From positions 1 to 64,000 of the forward strand of contig NZ_CADIJV010000013.1 of assembly GCF_902859765.1 (NCBI RefSeq): DNA of 64,000 nucleotides. Reading direction: 5' to 3'. Source of the DNA: Achromobacter pulmonis (GTDB lineage: Bacteria > Pseudomonadota > Gammaproteobacteria > Burkholderiales > Burkholderiaceae_B). Positions 18,048 to 27,600 of the stretch are shown piece after piece. The notes under the pieces are model-generated. The model did no database searches. It was not told the DNA's origin and saw only the letters and a list, made by a program, of their open reading frames with translations. Each line of letters starts with the position of its first letter. Position 1 is the stretch's first letter. The translations under genes and the position numbers were made by a program.

Positions 18048-18342
18048 ATCCGCCAGGCCGGACAGGCCCGCTTCGATCCGCCGCGACTGGGTCGCCAAGA
18101 CCCTGGCCGGCGCCTTGCTGGGTTTCGCGCTGGCGCTCGGAGCCAGCGCCGTGCTGGCCGCATTGACCCAGGCCGTTCCCCTGGCGACCCGCTCGCAGCT
18201 TGCCATGTGGCTTGTGCCGCCGGTGTGGCTGGGCGTGCTCGCCGGCGTCTATTTCTTTTCCAGTGGGCTGCGGGCCTGGTGCTGGCTGGGCGGGGCCTGC
18301 GCGCTGCTGTACGGCGGGCTGTTCCTGGCCGGCGCGCTGTGA
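18028..18342 (+). CDS. Small inner-membrane iron-uptake protein of the DUF3649 type
   Basis: 104 residues with a basic N-terminus (RRDWVAKTLAGALLGF) and three membrane helices (about 23-48, 58-78 and 82-104). The RDWxAKTLAGxLLGF opening and WLVPPVWLGVL core are typical of DUF3649 proteins found with siderophore receptors. The start overlaps the preceding gene by 20 bases, so the two are translationally coupled. A second ATG at 18034 is possible. Confidence 0.8.
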   Translation: MPMRRAESARPDRPASIRRDWVAKTLAGALLGFALALGASAVLAALTQAVPLATRSQLAMWLVPPVWLGVLAGVYFFSSGLRAWCWLGGACALLYGGLFLAGAL

Positions 18343-18348
18343 GGTGTT

Positions 18349-19986
18349 GTGGCGATCATGAAAGCCGACTACATACGCATCTACAAGTCGGTCCACACCT
18401 GGACCGGCATCCTGGCGGGCATGGCGTTGTTCATCGCCTTCTATGCCGGCGCGCTGACGCTGTTCAAGGAACCCCTGTCGCGCTGGGCAACGCCGCCATC
18501 GGCACAGGCGCAGGTGCCGCTGGACGAAACCCCCGACCTGATCGCCCGGACCCTGGCGGCGCGGCCGGAGGTGGCCAAGGGCTTCGACATATACCTGCGG
18601 CAGACCGAAAACGTGCCGGCTCGGCTGGGTTGGGAAGTGCGCGACGCGCGGGCCGACGAGCACGATGAGTCGGCGGTGCGCCACTATGTCGCGGTGCCCG
18701 GGGCCGACGGCGGGCTGCGGCTGGAGCAGGCCGCGCCCAGCGGGCTGGCTGCGTTCATCGACGTGCTGCACCGGGTGGTGGGCCTGCCGGTCGACACCGA
18801 CCCCAATCGCTGGATCATGGGGGTGATCGCCGCGCTGTACGCGCTGGCGCTGGTATCGGGTGTGGTGGTGCTGTTGCCCTCGCTGGTCAAGGATTTCTTC
18901 GCCCTGCGCATCGGCAAGAACCGCAAGCGCATGTGGCTGGACGCGCACAATGTGGTGGGCATCGTGTCGTTGCCGTTCCATCTGGTCATGGCGCTCAGTT
19001 CGGTGGTGTTCGCGTTCCATGACGGTATCTATGACCTGCAGGACAAGCTGATGTACCAAGGCAGGCTGGAGGCGGTGTTCCAGCGCCCGGGCGGCGCGGC
19101 CGGGGATGCGCCGCGGCGCGATCCGGCGGCCATGCTGGCGCCGCGTGAACTGTTGGCGCGGGCGCACGCGGCGGCCCCGGGTTTCGTGCCCGAGGTGCTG
19201 CAGTACCAGCAGGTCGACGGGCCGCGCGCGGTGGTGCGGGTGTGGGGCAAGGACCCGCGCGCGGTGTCGCCGCGCGCGCGCGGCGGCTTCGTGGCGATCG
19301 ATCCGTACTCGGGCCGTATCGTCAACCGCGATTACCTTCCCGGCGCGCAAAGCGCCGCCAATCTGTGGATCAGCAGCTTCTTCGCCCTGCACATGGCGGC
19401 CTTTGGCGGCGTGACCGTGCAGTGGCTGTATTTCCTGCTGGCGCTGGCGGGCGCCTGGCTGTTCTACAGCGGCAACCTGTTGTGGATCGAAACGCGCCGC
19501 AAGAGCGCCGACCGCAAGACGGGCGCGATTCCGGCGCAGCGGCGCGACACGCGGCTGATGGCGGCGGCCACGGTAGGGGTCTGCCTGGGCAGCGTGTGCG
19601 GGATTTCGCTGATGATCGTCGCGGCCAAATGGCTCAATGGCCACGTCGCGGGCCTGGATGGCTGGCTGCGCGGGCTGTACTACACGGGCTTTTTCGCCAG
19701 CATCGCGTGGGCGTTCCTGCGGGGCGGCGCGATAGCAGGCGTGCAGCTGCTGTGGACGGCGGCGGCAGTGACGCTGGCGATTCCGTTGACGTCACTGGTG
19801 GGCGCGTTGTGGCCCGCCAGCGGCCTGTGGGCGCATACCTCGGCCGCGGCGTTGGCCGTGGATGCCACGGCACTGGTGGCTGCCCTGGGTTTTGCCGGGA
19901 TGGCGCGGGCCAGCGCGCGGCGCGTTCGAGACGGCGCACGCGACAGCGTCTGGGCGCTTGGCGCCGAGGCGCGCGCGCGCACGTGA
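18349..19986 (+). CDS. PepSY-associated transmembrane protein (probable ferric-siderophore reductase)
   Basis: 545 residues from GTG 18349; an ATG at 18358 (MKADYIRIYKSVHTWTGI) is also possible, and the GAGG at 18341-18344 fits neither perfectly. TM1 lies in VHTWTGILAGMALFIAFYAG, followed by a large periplasmic PepSY-type region, further helices around residues 155-180, 200-225, 345-375 and a final cluster from about 400 to 530. Conserved histidines in helices (VHTW, DAHNVVGI, FHLVMAL) resemble haem-ligating residues of this family. Family members are thought to reduce ferric siderophores at the inner membrane. It is the last gene of the operon. Confidence 0.85.
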   Translation: MAIMKADYIRIYKSVHTWTGILAGMALFIAFYAGALTLFKEPLSRWATPPSAQAQVPLDETPDLIARTLAARPEVAKGFDIYLRQTENVPARLGWEVRDARADEHDESAVRHYVAVPGADGGLRLEQAAPSGLAAFIDVLHRVVGLPVDTDPNRWIMGVIAALYALALVSGVVVLLPSLVKDFFALRIGKNRKRMWLDAHNVVGIVSLPFHLVMALSSVVFAFHDGIYDLQDKLMYQGRLEAVFQRPGGAAGDAPRRDPAAMLAPRELLARAHAAAPGFVPEVLQYQQVDGPRAVVRVWGKDPRAVSPRARGGFVAIDPYSGRIVNRDYLPGAQSAANLWISSFFALHMAAFGGVTVQWLYFLLALAGAWLFYSGNLLWIETRRKSADRKTGAIPAQRRDTRLMAAATVGVCLGSVCGISLMIVAAKWLNGHVAGLDGWLRGLYYTGFFASIAWAFLRGGAIAGVQLLWTAAAVTLAIPLTSLVGALWPASGLWAHTSAAALAVDATALVAALGFAGMARASARRVRDGARDSVWALGAEARART

Positions 19987-20024
19987 TTCCGCGCGGCACT
20001 AAGAATGAGTCCGCGCGCGCGGCG

Positions 20025-20957
20025 CTAGGCCCGCTTGCCGCGCGTGGCCGCGGCCGCCTTGGCATCGCCGCCACACGCCAACACAGCTTCGCGGAACTCG
20101 TTCATCAGCGGCGACCAGGTGGTGCCACGGCGTGAGATCAAGGCAATACTGCGCCGCAAGGGTTGCCCCAGCGCCACCGGCAACGGCGTGACGGCCACCG
20201 TACCGGCCAGCGCGCTCAGCGGCAGCACGGCCAGCATGTCGCCCTCGGCCAGCAACTGCAACGATCCCGGAGAAAAATGCTCCACTTCGAGCGCCGCGGC
20301 CGGCGGCGTCAGGCCGGCCTCGGCGAACCGCGCATCCAGCATGCGGCGCACCACCGAGGTCGGGCGGGGCAGGATCCAGCGCTGCCCGGCCAGGTCGCGC
20401 CAGTGCAGGCGCGCCCGGGCGGCCAGGGGATGGCGCCGGCTGGCGGCCACGCACAAACCATCCTCGAACATGATCTCGTGGAGCAGGGTGGCGGGGCCGT
20501 CGGCATAGACCGGGGTTACCGCCAGGTCGAGGCCGCCGCGCTCGACCTGCTGGTTCAGGTCGTCGGACAGGCCTTGCGTGAGCTGCAGCCGCAGCGCTGG
20601 CCGGCGCGGCAGCAGGCGCCGCAGGGCGGGCATGACCACGCTATCCACCGTGACGCCGGTGGCGCCTACGCGCAACAGGCCGGCCTCGCCCATGCGCAGC
20701 TCCATCGCGTGGCGCACCGCGTCGCGGTACTCGGCCCAGAGCTTGTTGGCGTGCTGCAGGAACACCAGGCCCTCGGAAGAGAGCCGCAGGCCGCGCCCGT
20801 GGCGCTGCATCAGCGCCAGCCCGGTATCGGCCTCCAGCCGCCGCAACGACTTGGACAGCGCCGGCTGGCTCACGCCGCAGGCGGCGGCGGCGCGCTCCAG
20901 GTGGCCATGCTCGACCGCGGCCAGGAAGTACTCGATATCGCGCAATGACAGATTCAT
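20025..20957 (-). CDS. LysR-family transcriptional regulator
   Basis: 310 residues with a canonical N-terminal helix-turn-helix (HLERAAAACGVSQPALSKSL) and a C-terminal periplasmic-binding-like effector domain (90-300). It is divergent from the sulfatase gene with 99 bases between starts. That spacer holds an interrupted inverted repeat (ATTCC-N14-GGAAT), suited to a LysR protein. It probably activates the sulfatase and solute-receptor genes and represses itself. The effector is unknown. Confidence 0.92.
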   Translation of the reverse strand: MNLSLRDIEYFLAAVEHGHLERAAAACGVSQPALSKSLRRLEADTGLALMQRHGRGLRLSSEGLVFLQHANKLWAEYRDAVRHAMELRMGEAGLLRVGATGVTVDSVVMPALRRLLPRRPALRLQLTQGLSDDLNQQVERGGLDLAVTPVYADGPATLLHEIMFEDGLCVAASRRHPLAARARLHWRDLAGQRWILPRPTSVVRRMLDARFAEAGLTPPAAALEVEHFSPGSLQLLAEGDMLAVLPLSALAGTVAVTPLPVALGQPLRRSIALISRRGTTWSPLMNEFREAVLACGGDAKAAAATRGKRA

Positions 20958-20968
20958 GAATCTTGGTT

Positions 20969-20992
20969 ATTCCAGATCACACTTTCAGGAAT
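20969..20992. promoter_or_regulatory. Candidate LysR operator
   Basis: ATTCC (20969-20973) and GGAAT (20988-20992) form an interrupted inverted repeat in the LysR/sulfatase spacer. Confidence 0.45.
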
Positions 20993-21056
20993 GTTAAGAC
21001 CGGATGACGCTTTTAGAATCCCGGACATACCCCGAGACCCTCCAGGAAACGCCGTT

Positions 21057-22388
21057 ATGTCCCATCGCCCCAATATCGTGCTGATCGTCGCCGACAATCT
21101 CGGCTGGGGCGAGCTGGGCTGTTATGGCGGCGGGGCGCTGCGCGGGGCGCCTACGCCGCACATCGACCGGCTCGCCAGCGAAGGGCTGCTGTTGCAGAAC
21201 TTCAACGTCGAAAGCGACTGCGTGCCGACCCGTTCGGCGCTGATGAGCGGCCGCCACCCGATCCGCACCGGCTGCCTGCAATCGGTGCCGCCGGGCCTGC
21301 CGCAGGGCCTGACGCGCGACGAGATCACGCTGGCGCAGCAGTTGTCGGGCCAGGGTTACGCCACGGCGCATTACGGCAAGTGGCACCTGGGCGACATTCC
21401 CGGCCGGTTTCCGTCGGATCGCGGCTTCGACCATTGGTACGGCATTCCGCGCACCACCGACGAAAGCCAGTTCACCTCGTCCATCGGTTTCGATCCCAGT
21501 GTGGCGGATCTGCCCTACATCATGGAGGGCCGCGCCGGCCAGGCGTCGACCCAGGTCAAGCTGTACGACCTGGACAGCCGCCGCGGCATCGACGCCGACC
21601 TGGTGCGCCACGCCCAGGCCTTCATGCGCGAGCAGGCGCACGCCGCGCGCCCGTTCTTCCTGTATCTGCCGCTGGTGCATCTGCACTTTCCGACGCTGCC
21701 GCATCCGGACTTCGCCGGCCGTACCGGCGCGGGCGACTTCGCCGACTCCATGGTGGAAATGGACCATCGCGTGGGCCAGATCGTGGCCGAGGTGGACCAA
21801 CTGGGGCTGCGCGACGACACGGTGTTCATCTTCTGCAGCGACAACGGTCCGGAGTTCCGCAAGCCCTACCGGGGCACCGCCGGCCCCTGGAGCGGCACCT
21901 ATCACACCGCCATGGAAGGCAGCCTGCGCGTGCCGTTCATCATCCGCTGGCCTGGCAAGGTGGCACCCGGCCGCGTGTCCAACGAAATGGTGCACGTGAC
22001 CGACCTGTTCACGACGCTGTCGCGCATCGGCGGCGCCGACATCCCGGCCGACCGGCCGATCGACGGCATCGACCAGACCGACTTCTTCACTGGCGCGCGC
22101 GCCGATTCCACGCGCGAGGGCTTCCTGTTCTACATCAAGAACGAGTTGCGCGCGGTCAAGTGGCGCGACTGGAAGCTGCACTTCTATTGGGAACCCGAGG
22201 TCAACGAAGGCAAGGGCAAGCTCGAATCGCCTTACCTGTTCAATCTGAAACAGGACCCCAAGGAAGAAAGCGACATCCTGATCTTCAACACCTGGGTGCT
22301 CGGGCCGATGCTGAAAATGGTGCAGGCATTCAACCAATCCTGCGCCGAGCATCCCAACACCACACCCGGCCGGCCCGACCGGGATTGA
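21057..22388 (+). CDS. Type I sulfatase (arylsulfatase family)
   Basis: 443 residues; the ATG at 21057 is chosen because AGGA precedes it and homologues start with RPNIVLIVADNLGWGELGCYG. The formylglycine motif is C55-V-P-T-R, followed by the ALMSGRHPIRTG signature. Cys at this site needs an aerobic formylglycine-generating enzyme or anSME, not encoded here. Metal and substrate residues are seen in VADN, YGKWHLGD and CSDNGPEF. There is no signal peptide, so it is probably cytoplasmic, which is unusual since many arylsulfatases are exported. It lies 41 bases before a TctC-type receptor, suggesting a shared organosulfate or carboxylate substrate. The substrate is not predictable. Confidence 0.92.
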   Translation: MSHRPNIVLIVADNLGWGELGCYGGGALRGAPTPHIDRLASEGLLLQNFNVESDCVPTRSALMSGRHPIRTGCLQSVPPGLPQGLTRDEITLAQQLSGQGYATAHYGKWHLGDIPGRFPSDRGFDHWYGIPRTTDESQFTSSIGFDPSVADLPYIMEGRAGQASTQVKLYDLDSRRGIDADLVRHAQAFMREQAHAARPFFLYLPLVHLHFPTLPHPDFAGRTGAGDFADSMVEMDHRVGQIVAEVDQLGLRDDTVFIFCSDNGPEFRKPYRGTAGPWSGTYHTAMEGSLRVPFIIRWPGKVAPGRVSNEMVHVTDLFTTLSRIGGADIPADRPIDGIDQTDFFTGARADSTREGFLFYIKNELRAVKWRDWKLHFYWEPEVNEGKGKLESPYLFNLKQDPKEESDILIFNTWVLGPMLKMVQAFNQSCAEHPNTTPGRPDRD

Positions 22389-22429
22389 GCCGCCCGCGCA
22401 GACGGGGGGCGTTCATACAAGGGGAAATC

Positions 22430-23404
22430 ATGAAATCCGTCATCCGACGCTTCGCACTCTGGCTGGGGTGCGCCACGGCCCTGGCGCCAGCCTGGTCCGC
22501 GCAGGCCGAACCGGCCCTGGCCTGGCCCGCCCGGCAGATCACCTGGGTCGTGGGCTTCGTGCCCGGCGGCACCGCCGACGTACTGACCCGCGTTGCCGCG
22601 CAGGAACTCTCGCGCCGCAGCGGCCTGACGGTGGTGGTGGAAAACAAGGCGGGCGCGTCCGGCGCGATCGCGCTGCAACTGGTGGCGCGCAGCCAGGCCA
22701 GCGATGGCTACCTGATCACCGTGCCCGGGCCCCTCATCTATCCCAACCCGCAGCCGGCGATCGGCAAGGAACTTGCGCCGGTGATGCTGCTGGCGCAAGG
22801 GCCCATGGTGATTGTGGGGCCGGCCTCGCGCAGCCTGCCGGGCCTGGCCGAGGTGCTGGCCGATGCGCGCAAGCATCCCGAGGCGTGGAGCTTCGGCAGC
22901 TCGGGCAACGGCACGTCGCAACACCTGGCTGGCGAGCTGCTGAACCAGTACGCCGGCACGCGCATTATGCACGTGCCCTACAAGGGCGGCGGCCAGGCCG
23001 TTTCGGATGTCGCGGGCGGCCAGATTCCGCTGGCCATCCTGGGCTCGGCGCCGGTGCTGCCACAGATCCGCGCCGGCGTGCTCAAGGCCTATGCGGTCAC
23101 CACGCGCGCGCGCCTGGCTTCGCTGCCGGATGTGCCCACCGTGGCTGAATCGGGCTTTCCGGACTACGACGCGAGCCAGTGGTTTTCAGTGGCGGCCTCG
23201 CCCGCGATCGACGCGGCGGTGCTCGACCAATTGAACGCGCTGCTGCGCCAGACGGTGCAGTCGCGCGCCTTCCAGGACGCGGTCGCCACCGCCGGCATGA
23301 CCGCTGGCGGCGGCTCGCGCGCCGATTTGCAGCGCTTCATCGCCGATGACTCGGCCAAGTGGCGCAAGCTGCTCGACAGCGGCGCGATCAAGCTGGGCAA
23401 CTGA
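22430..23404 (+). CDS. Bug/TctC-family periplasmic solute-binding protein
   Basis: 324 residues with a signal peptide (cleavage near AWSAQA-EP) and a preceding AAGGGGAA ribosome binding site. Family marks include the opening WPARQITWVVGFVPGGTADV, NKAGASGAIA and HVPYKGGGQAV. These receptors are expanded in Bordetella and its relatives and bind carboxylates or other small acids, either for the TctAB permease or as sensors. No TctA/TctB gene is present, so it is an orphan receptor. It follows the sulfatase and probably serves the same substrate. Confidence 0.93.
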   Translation: MKSVIRRFALWLGCATALAPAWSAQAEPALAWPARQITWVVGFVPGGTADVLTRVAAQELSRRSGLTVVVENKAGASGAIALQLVARSQASDGYLITVPGPLIYPNPQPAIGKELAPVMLLAQGPMVIVGPASRSLPGLAEVLADARKHPEAWSFGSSGNGTSQHLAGELLNQYAGTRIMHVPYKGGGQAVSDVAGGQIPLAILGSAPVLPQIRAGVLKAYAVTTRARLASLPDVPTVAESGFPDYDASQWFSVAASPAIDAAVLDQLNALLRQTVQSRAFQDAVATAGMTAGGGSRADLQRFIADDSAKWRKLLDSGAIKLGN

Positions 23405-23418
23405 CGCGCCGTCCGCGT

Positions 23419-24381
23419 TCACGCCGGGTCCGCCGGCGTGGGCAGCGGCGCGCCGGCGCCGGTGCGCTCGACGATCAACTGGTAGTGGCGCGGGCTGCGG
23501 TGCTTGGCGAAATTGAACACGTGCTCGCGGAAGGTCTGGCCCATGGCCAGATCGATCCGGGCCGTGATGACTTCGTCCTCTTCATAGGTCGAGCGCGCCA
23601 CGATTTCTCCGGACGGCGCCACGATCATCGAACTGCCGATCATGTGGTGGCCGTCTTCCGAGCCGCATTTGCCGGCCGCGCCGATCCACACGGCATTCTG
23701 GTAGGCGCTGGCCTGCAGCACGATCTCGTGCGTGCTGGTGCGCCAGTGCGCCGGTTCGTTCCAGTGGATGTTGAGCGAGGGCGTGTTGTAGCCCAGCACG
23801 ATCAGCTCGGCGCTTTGCAGTGACATCACGCGGTAGGTCTCGGGCCAGCGGCGGTCGTTGCACAGGCACATGCCGACCTGGGTGCCTTCCAGGTCCCATA
23901 CGCCGAAGCCCAGATCGCCGACTTCGAAGAATTTCTTTTCCAGGTGCTGGAAGGGCGCATCGGTCTTGTGGTCGTCGTGGCCGGGCAGGTGGATCTTGCG
24001 GTACTTGCCGATGATGCGCGCGGTCCGGTCGACCAGCACGGCCGTGTTGTAGCGGCGGCCGTCCGGCGTGATTTCGGCATAGCCAAGGTAGAAGCCGATG
24101 CCCAGGTCGCGGGCGGTGTCGAACAGCGGCTGCACGTCGGCGTTGGGCATGCTGCGCTCGAAGAAGCGCTCGACCGCCTCGGCTTCGCTCATCCAGTAGC
24201 GCGGGAAGAACGTGGTCAGCGCCAGTTCCGGAAAGACCACGAATTCGCTGCCGCGCGCGGACGCCTCGCGCATCATTTCGACCAGTCGTTTGACCACGGC
24301 GGCCCGATCGTCGGCCAGATGCACCGGGCCCATTTGCGCGACCGCCAGGCCAAGCTTGCGGCGGGTGGACGTTTTGCTCAC
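23419..24381 (-). CDS. N-carbamoyl-D-amino-acid hydrolase (nitrilase superfamily)
   Basis: 320 residues from the GTG at 24381, which has GAGGAG 7 bases upstream; the frame is open further but the upstream part is Pro/Arg-rich and not conserved. The catalytic Glu-Lys-Cys triad is visible in VVFPELALTTFFPR, YRKIHLPGH and MCLCNDRRWPETYR. The match of these motifs and of FYLGYAE, KKFFEVGDLGFGVWD and GYNTPS to D-carbamoylases is close, so I prefer this to other nitrilase-fold amidases. It would release CO2 and ammonia from N-carbamoyl-D-amino acids, the last step of D-hydantoin degradation. No hydantoinase gene adjoins. It converges on the solute receptor with 14 bases between. Confidence 0.9.
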   Translation of the reverse strand: MSKTSTRRKLGLAVAQMGPVHLADDRAAVVKRLVEMMREASARGSEFVVFPELALTTFFPRYWMSEAEAVERFFERSMPNADVQPLFDTARDLGIGFYLGYAEITPDGRRYNTAVLVDRTARIIGKYRKIHLPGHDDHKTDAPFQHLEKKFFEVGDLGFGVWDLEGTQVGMCLCNDRRWPETYRVMSLQSAELIVLGYNTPSLNIHWNEPAHWRTSTHEIVLQASAYQNAVWIGAAGKCGSEDGHHMIGSSMIVAPSGEIVARSTYEEDEVITARIDLAMGQTFREHVFNFAKHRSPRHYQLIVERTGAGAPLPTPADPA

Positions 24382-24571
24382 AGGAAAGCTCCTCGTAGGG
24401 GGATCGAGGCCTGGCATGCGGCCCCTTGGATTCAAAGCGCGTAGATTGCCCGCTGGCGAGCGATAGGGGAACCCGGGGCGGACGGGCGCGGGCGCCCGTC
24501 CCGGAACTGGCGTTGTCCGGGTAAGTGGCTGTTTTGAATGATGATTTTTCAGCCCGGCTGGCGCGCGCGTG

Positions 24572-24593
24572 GCGCCGGGCATAACCCCGGCGC
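24572..24593 (-). terminator. Hairpin after the subtilase autotransporter gene
   Basis: GCGCCGGG and CCCGGCGC form an 8-base stem with a 6-base loop, about 50 bases past the autotransporter stop. No T-tract follows, so termination is only possible. Confidence 0.4.
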
Positions 24594-24645
24594 ATGGGTC
24601 ATGCGCAAAGATTGATAGGCGGGCGGAGCGTGCGCGCCGCGCGCC

Positions 24646-27600
24646 TTACGGGAAGCGCCAGCGCAGCCCCGCCGACAGGCCATTGCTGGCCACGCCGCCA
24701 CGGCCGAATTGCAGGGTGCCGTTGACGAACCAGGACAGCGCGTTGCCGAGCTGGGCGCGGACGCCCATGCCGACCCAGCCGCTATGGCGCGGCAGCCCGA
24801 TGCCTTCGACCTGGAAGCTGGCGTCGGGGGCGCCGCCAAAGGCGGCCGTGAAGTCCAGCCGCGCCGGATTGCCGTAGCGGTAGGCGCCATAGGCGCTGAA
24901 GGTGGTGAGGCCGCCGGCCCAGTCCACCGGCGCGGCGCGCAGCCGCAGGCCCAGCAGTCCGGCGCTCTGGTCGTAGGCGCGCGCGCCGGACTTCAGGGCG
25001 AAGGGATGGCTGCCCTCGTCGATGGCGCCGCGCCGCAGGTGGTCGTGCGACAGGCCCACGAACGGGGTGAGGCGGCTGCCATGGCCGGCGAAGGCGTGGC
25101 CGGCTTCAAGGTACAGCGAGGTCAGGCCGTCGGCGCGCCCGCTGTCCAGGCGCGTGGTGGCGCCCACCAGGACATCGCGGCGGACGTCGGCGTGGATCCA
25201 TTCATGGCCGGCGCGGGCCGCCACATAGGGCCCCTGGTCGGCGCCCAGGCGCGCATACAGCGATAGCCCGGCGCCCTGGCTCCTGGCGCGGCCGCCGTAG
25301 CTGTCGAAGCTGGCCTTGGCGTCAGACCAGGCCAGGGCGATGCCCACCACGGTGTCGGCGTTGATGGCGTGGTCGAAGCCGGCCTGGCCGCCATACAGGC
25401 GGGTGTTGGCGCTGGCGTAGCCGGACTGGCGCAGCCGGCCCGTGGCGCCGATCATGTTGACCCAGCCGCCGGTGCGCGCGCCGGACGGCGCGAGGTCGTC
25501 GAGGCGGTCGGTCAAGGCGCGGTCCACCGTCTGCGCCTGCTGGAATGCCAGCGCCTGCGACGAGGCGTGGATCTGTCCGCTGACGCTGTCCAGGGCGGCG
25601 GCCAGCGACGTGGCGTCGGCCACGGCTTGCAACTGGGCCGCGCCCGCGACGAAGGCGTCGCTGACGCGGGCCTCCGCGCCCAGCGCTTTCTCGTCGGCGG
25701 CCTGGAAGGCGGTTTCGACGGCTTGCGCGGCGGCCAGCCGGCCGGGCTGGCCGGCGTACAGGCCTTGCGCCACCTCCGCGACGTCCTTGCGCGCCACGTT
25801 CAGGTCGACCTGGGTGGCCGAGTAGTCGGGGCTGACCGCATACAACAGGCCCGCGCCCGCGGTCACCGTGCCGAAACGGCCGATCACCGCGCCGGCCTTG
25901 ACCGCGGTCTCGCGCGACATGACGACGTAGGCGTCGTCCGGTTTGGTGACCACCAGGGTGGAATCGTTCAGGCTGGCGGCGCCATCGACCGTCAGGGCCG
26001 TGCCGAGCTGGGTGGTCAGGTTGGCTTCGCGCTCGGCGGTGTAGTCGCCGAGGATGTGCAGGCCATTGCCGTCGGTCCGCAGTGTGCCGCGGTTGTCCAC
26101 CGAGCGTCGCGCCACGCCGCCGTCGGCGCTCAGGGCGCCGTCAGGCTGGATGGCGATGTCGCCGGCAAGGCTGCCGTACAGCTCGACGGTGCCGTTGTTG
26201 ATGGTGGTGGTGCCGGCGTAGCTGTTCTGGCCCCACAGCACCAGCGTGCCGGTGCCGCCCTTGGTCAGGCCGGCGTCGCCGCCGATGTCGTTGAAGAACT
26301 CCGAGCGCATGTCATCGAAACTGGCCACGAAGTCGCCGCCAAGCGTCAGGCGCGTGTCGAACAGGGCGGGGCCGCGCACGGCGCGCTCAATGTTCAACTT
26401 GCCCCAGCCAAAGCGCGCCCGGTCGCCCAGGTCGTCGGTGGTCGACAGCACGGTCTGGCGCAGGGCGCTGTTGTCCATCCAGGGATAGGCCTGCGCCACC
26501 AGCGCCGCGGTGGCCGCGACCATGGGCGCGGCGAACGAAGTGCCGGTGAGGGATTTGGCGCGCGTGCGTACGCTCAGGCACCAGTTCGCCGCGACACCGC
26601 AGGCGTCGGACCACAACGCGAGATTATCAGCCCCGGACTCCAATTGCGTGACCGTGAGCCAGCCGCGTTCAAGCGCGGGCATGACATACGGCGCGCCCGC
26701 GATCAGGTAGGGATTGTCCCGCGATTCGTTGCCGTTGGCCCAGACCAACAACTGGTTGTTGCGGGTCACGGCGGTCAAGTACATCGGGAAATAACCCCTG
26801 ACGGTGGCTGAGTCGGGCCGGGCTTCGCTACCGTCTGGCAGCGCCTGCGAGGCGACGATGGTGAAGGACCAGGAGTTGTTGATGATCCTGACCCCGCGCG
26901 CGTTCATGGCGGTCATCAGGTTTTGCAGGTGTACGTTCGAGAAGCTGGTAGGCCGGTTGGCCTGGTACAGGTTGACACCGGTGGCCACACCCCTGGGAAA
27001 GCTGTCGCCCGCCACGCTCTGGCCGGCGAGGACGCGGCTGACCATGGCGCCGTGGGTGGTGACCGCGCCCCTGGCGTCAGTAGGCTCGGCGGATTCCGGG
27101 GCGATGACCTCGCGCAGCGCGCCGGCCACCGCGGTCTTGTGGTGATCCTTGGCGGGGTCGGCTTCGAAGCCATTGTCGATCACGCCGACATTGACGCCGG
27201 TGCCGTCGAACGCGGTCACCAGCGGCACCGCCGGCATAGGCGACGTGGGCCGCCAGCCGGGAATGCCGCCGTCGCTGATGGGCACGGGCGGGCCGATCGG
27301 AATGGGGGCGGGCAGCGGCTCGGCGGGCTCGACGGGAACGGCGGTTGGGCCGGCGGAGGTGTCGGTATCGGCTGAGGTGTCGGTATTGACGGGTGTGTCG
27401 GTATTGACGGGTGTGTCGGTATCGGCGGGCGTGTCGGTATTGACGGGTGTGTCGGTATCGACGGGCGTGTCGGTATTGACAGGTGTGTCGGTATTGACGG
27501 GTGCGTCGGTATCGACGGGCGTGTCGGTATTGACGGGGGCGTCGGTATCGACGGGCGTGTCGGTCTTGACGGGTGTGTCGGTATCGGCGGGCGTGTCGGT

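Noticed and set aside
19242-20135. 297-codon frame across the end of the PepSY gene and the LysR gene
   Set aside because: Out-of-frame Arg/Gly-rich shadow without start signal.
21380-23404. 674-codon frame spanning sulfatase and solute receptor, suggesting a fusion
   Set aside because: Only the last 324 codons are the receptor, with its own ribosome binding site and signal peptide; the first part is an out-of-frame shadow of the sulfatase.
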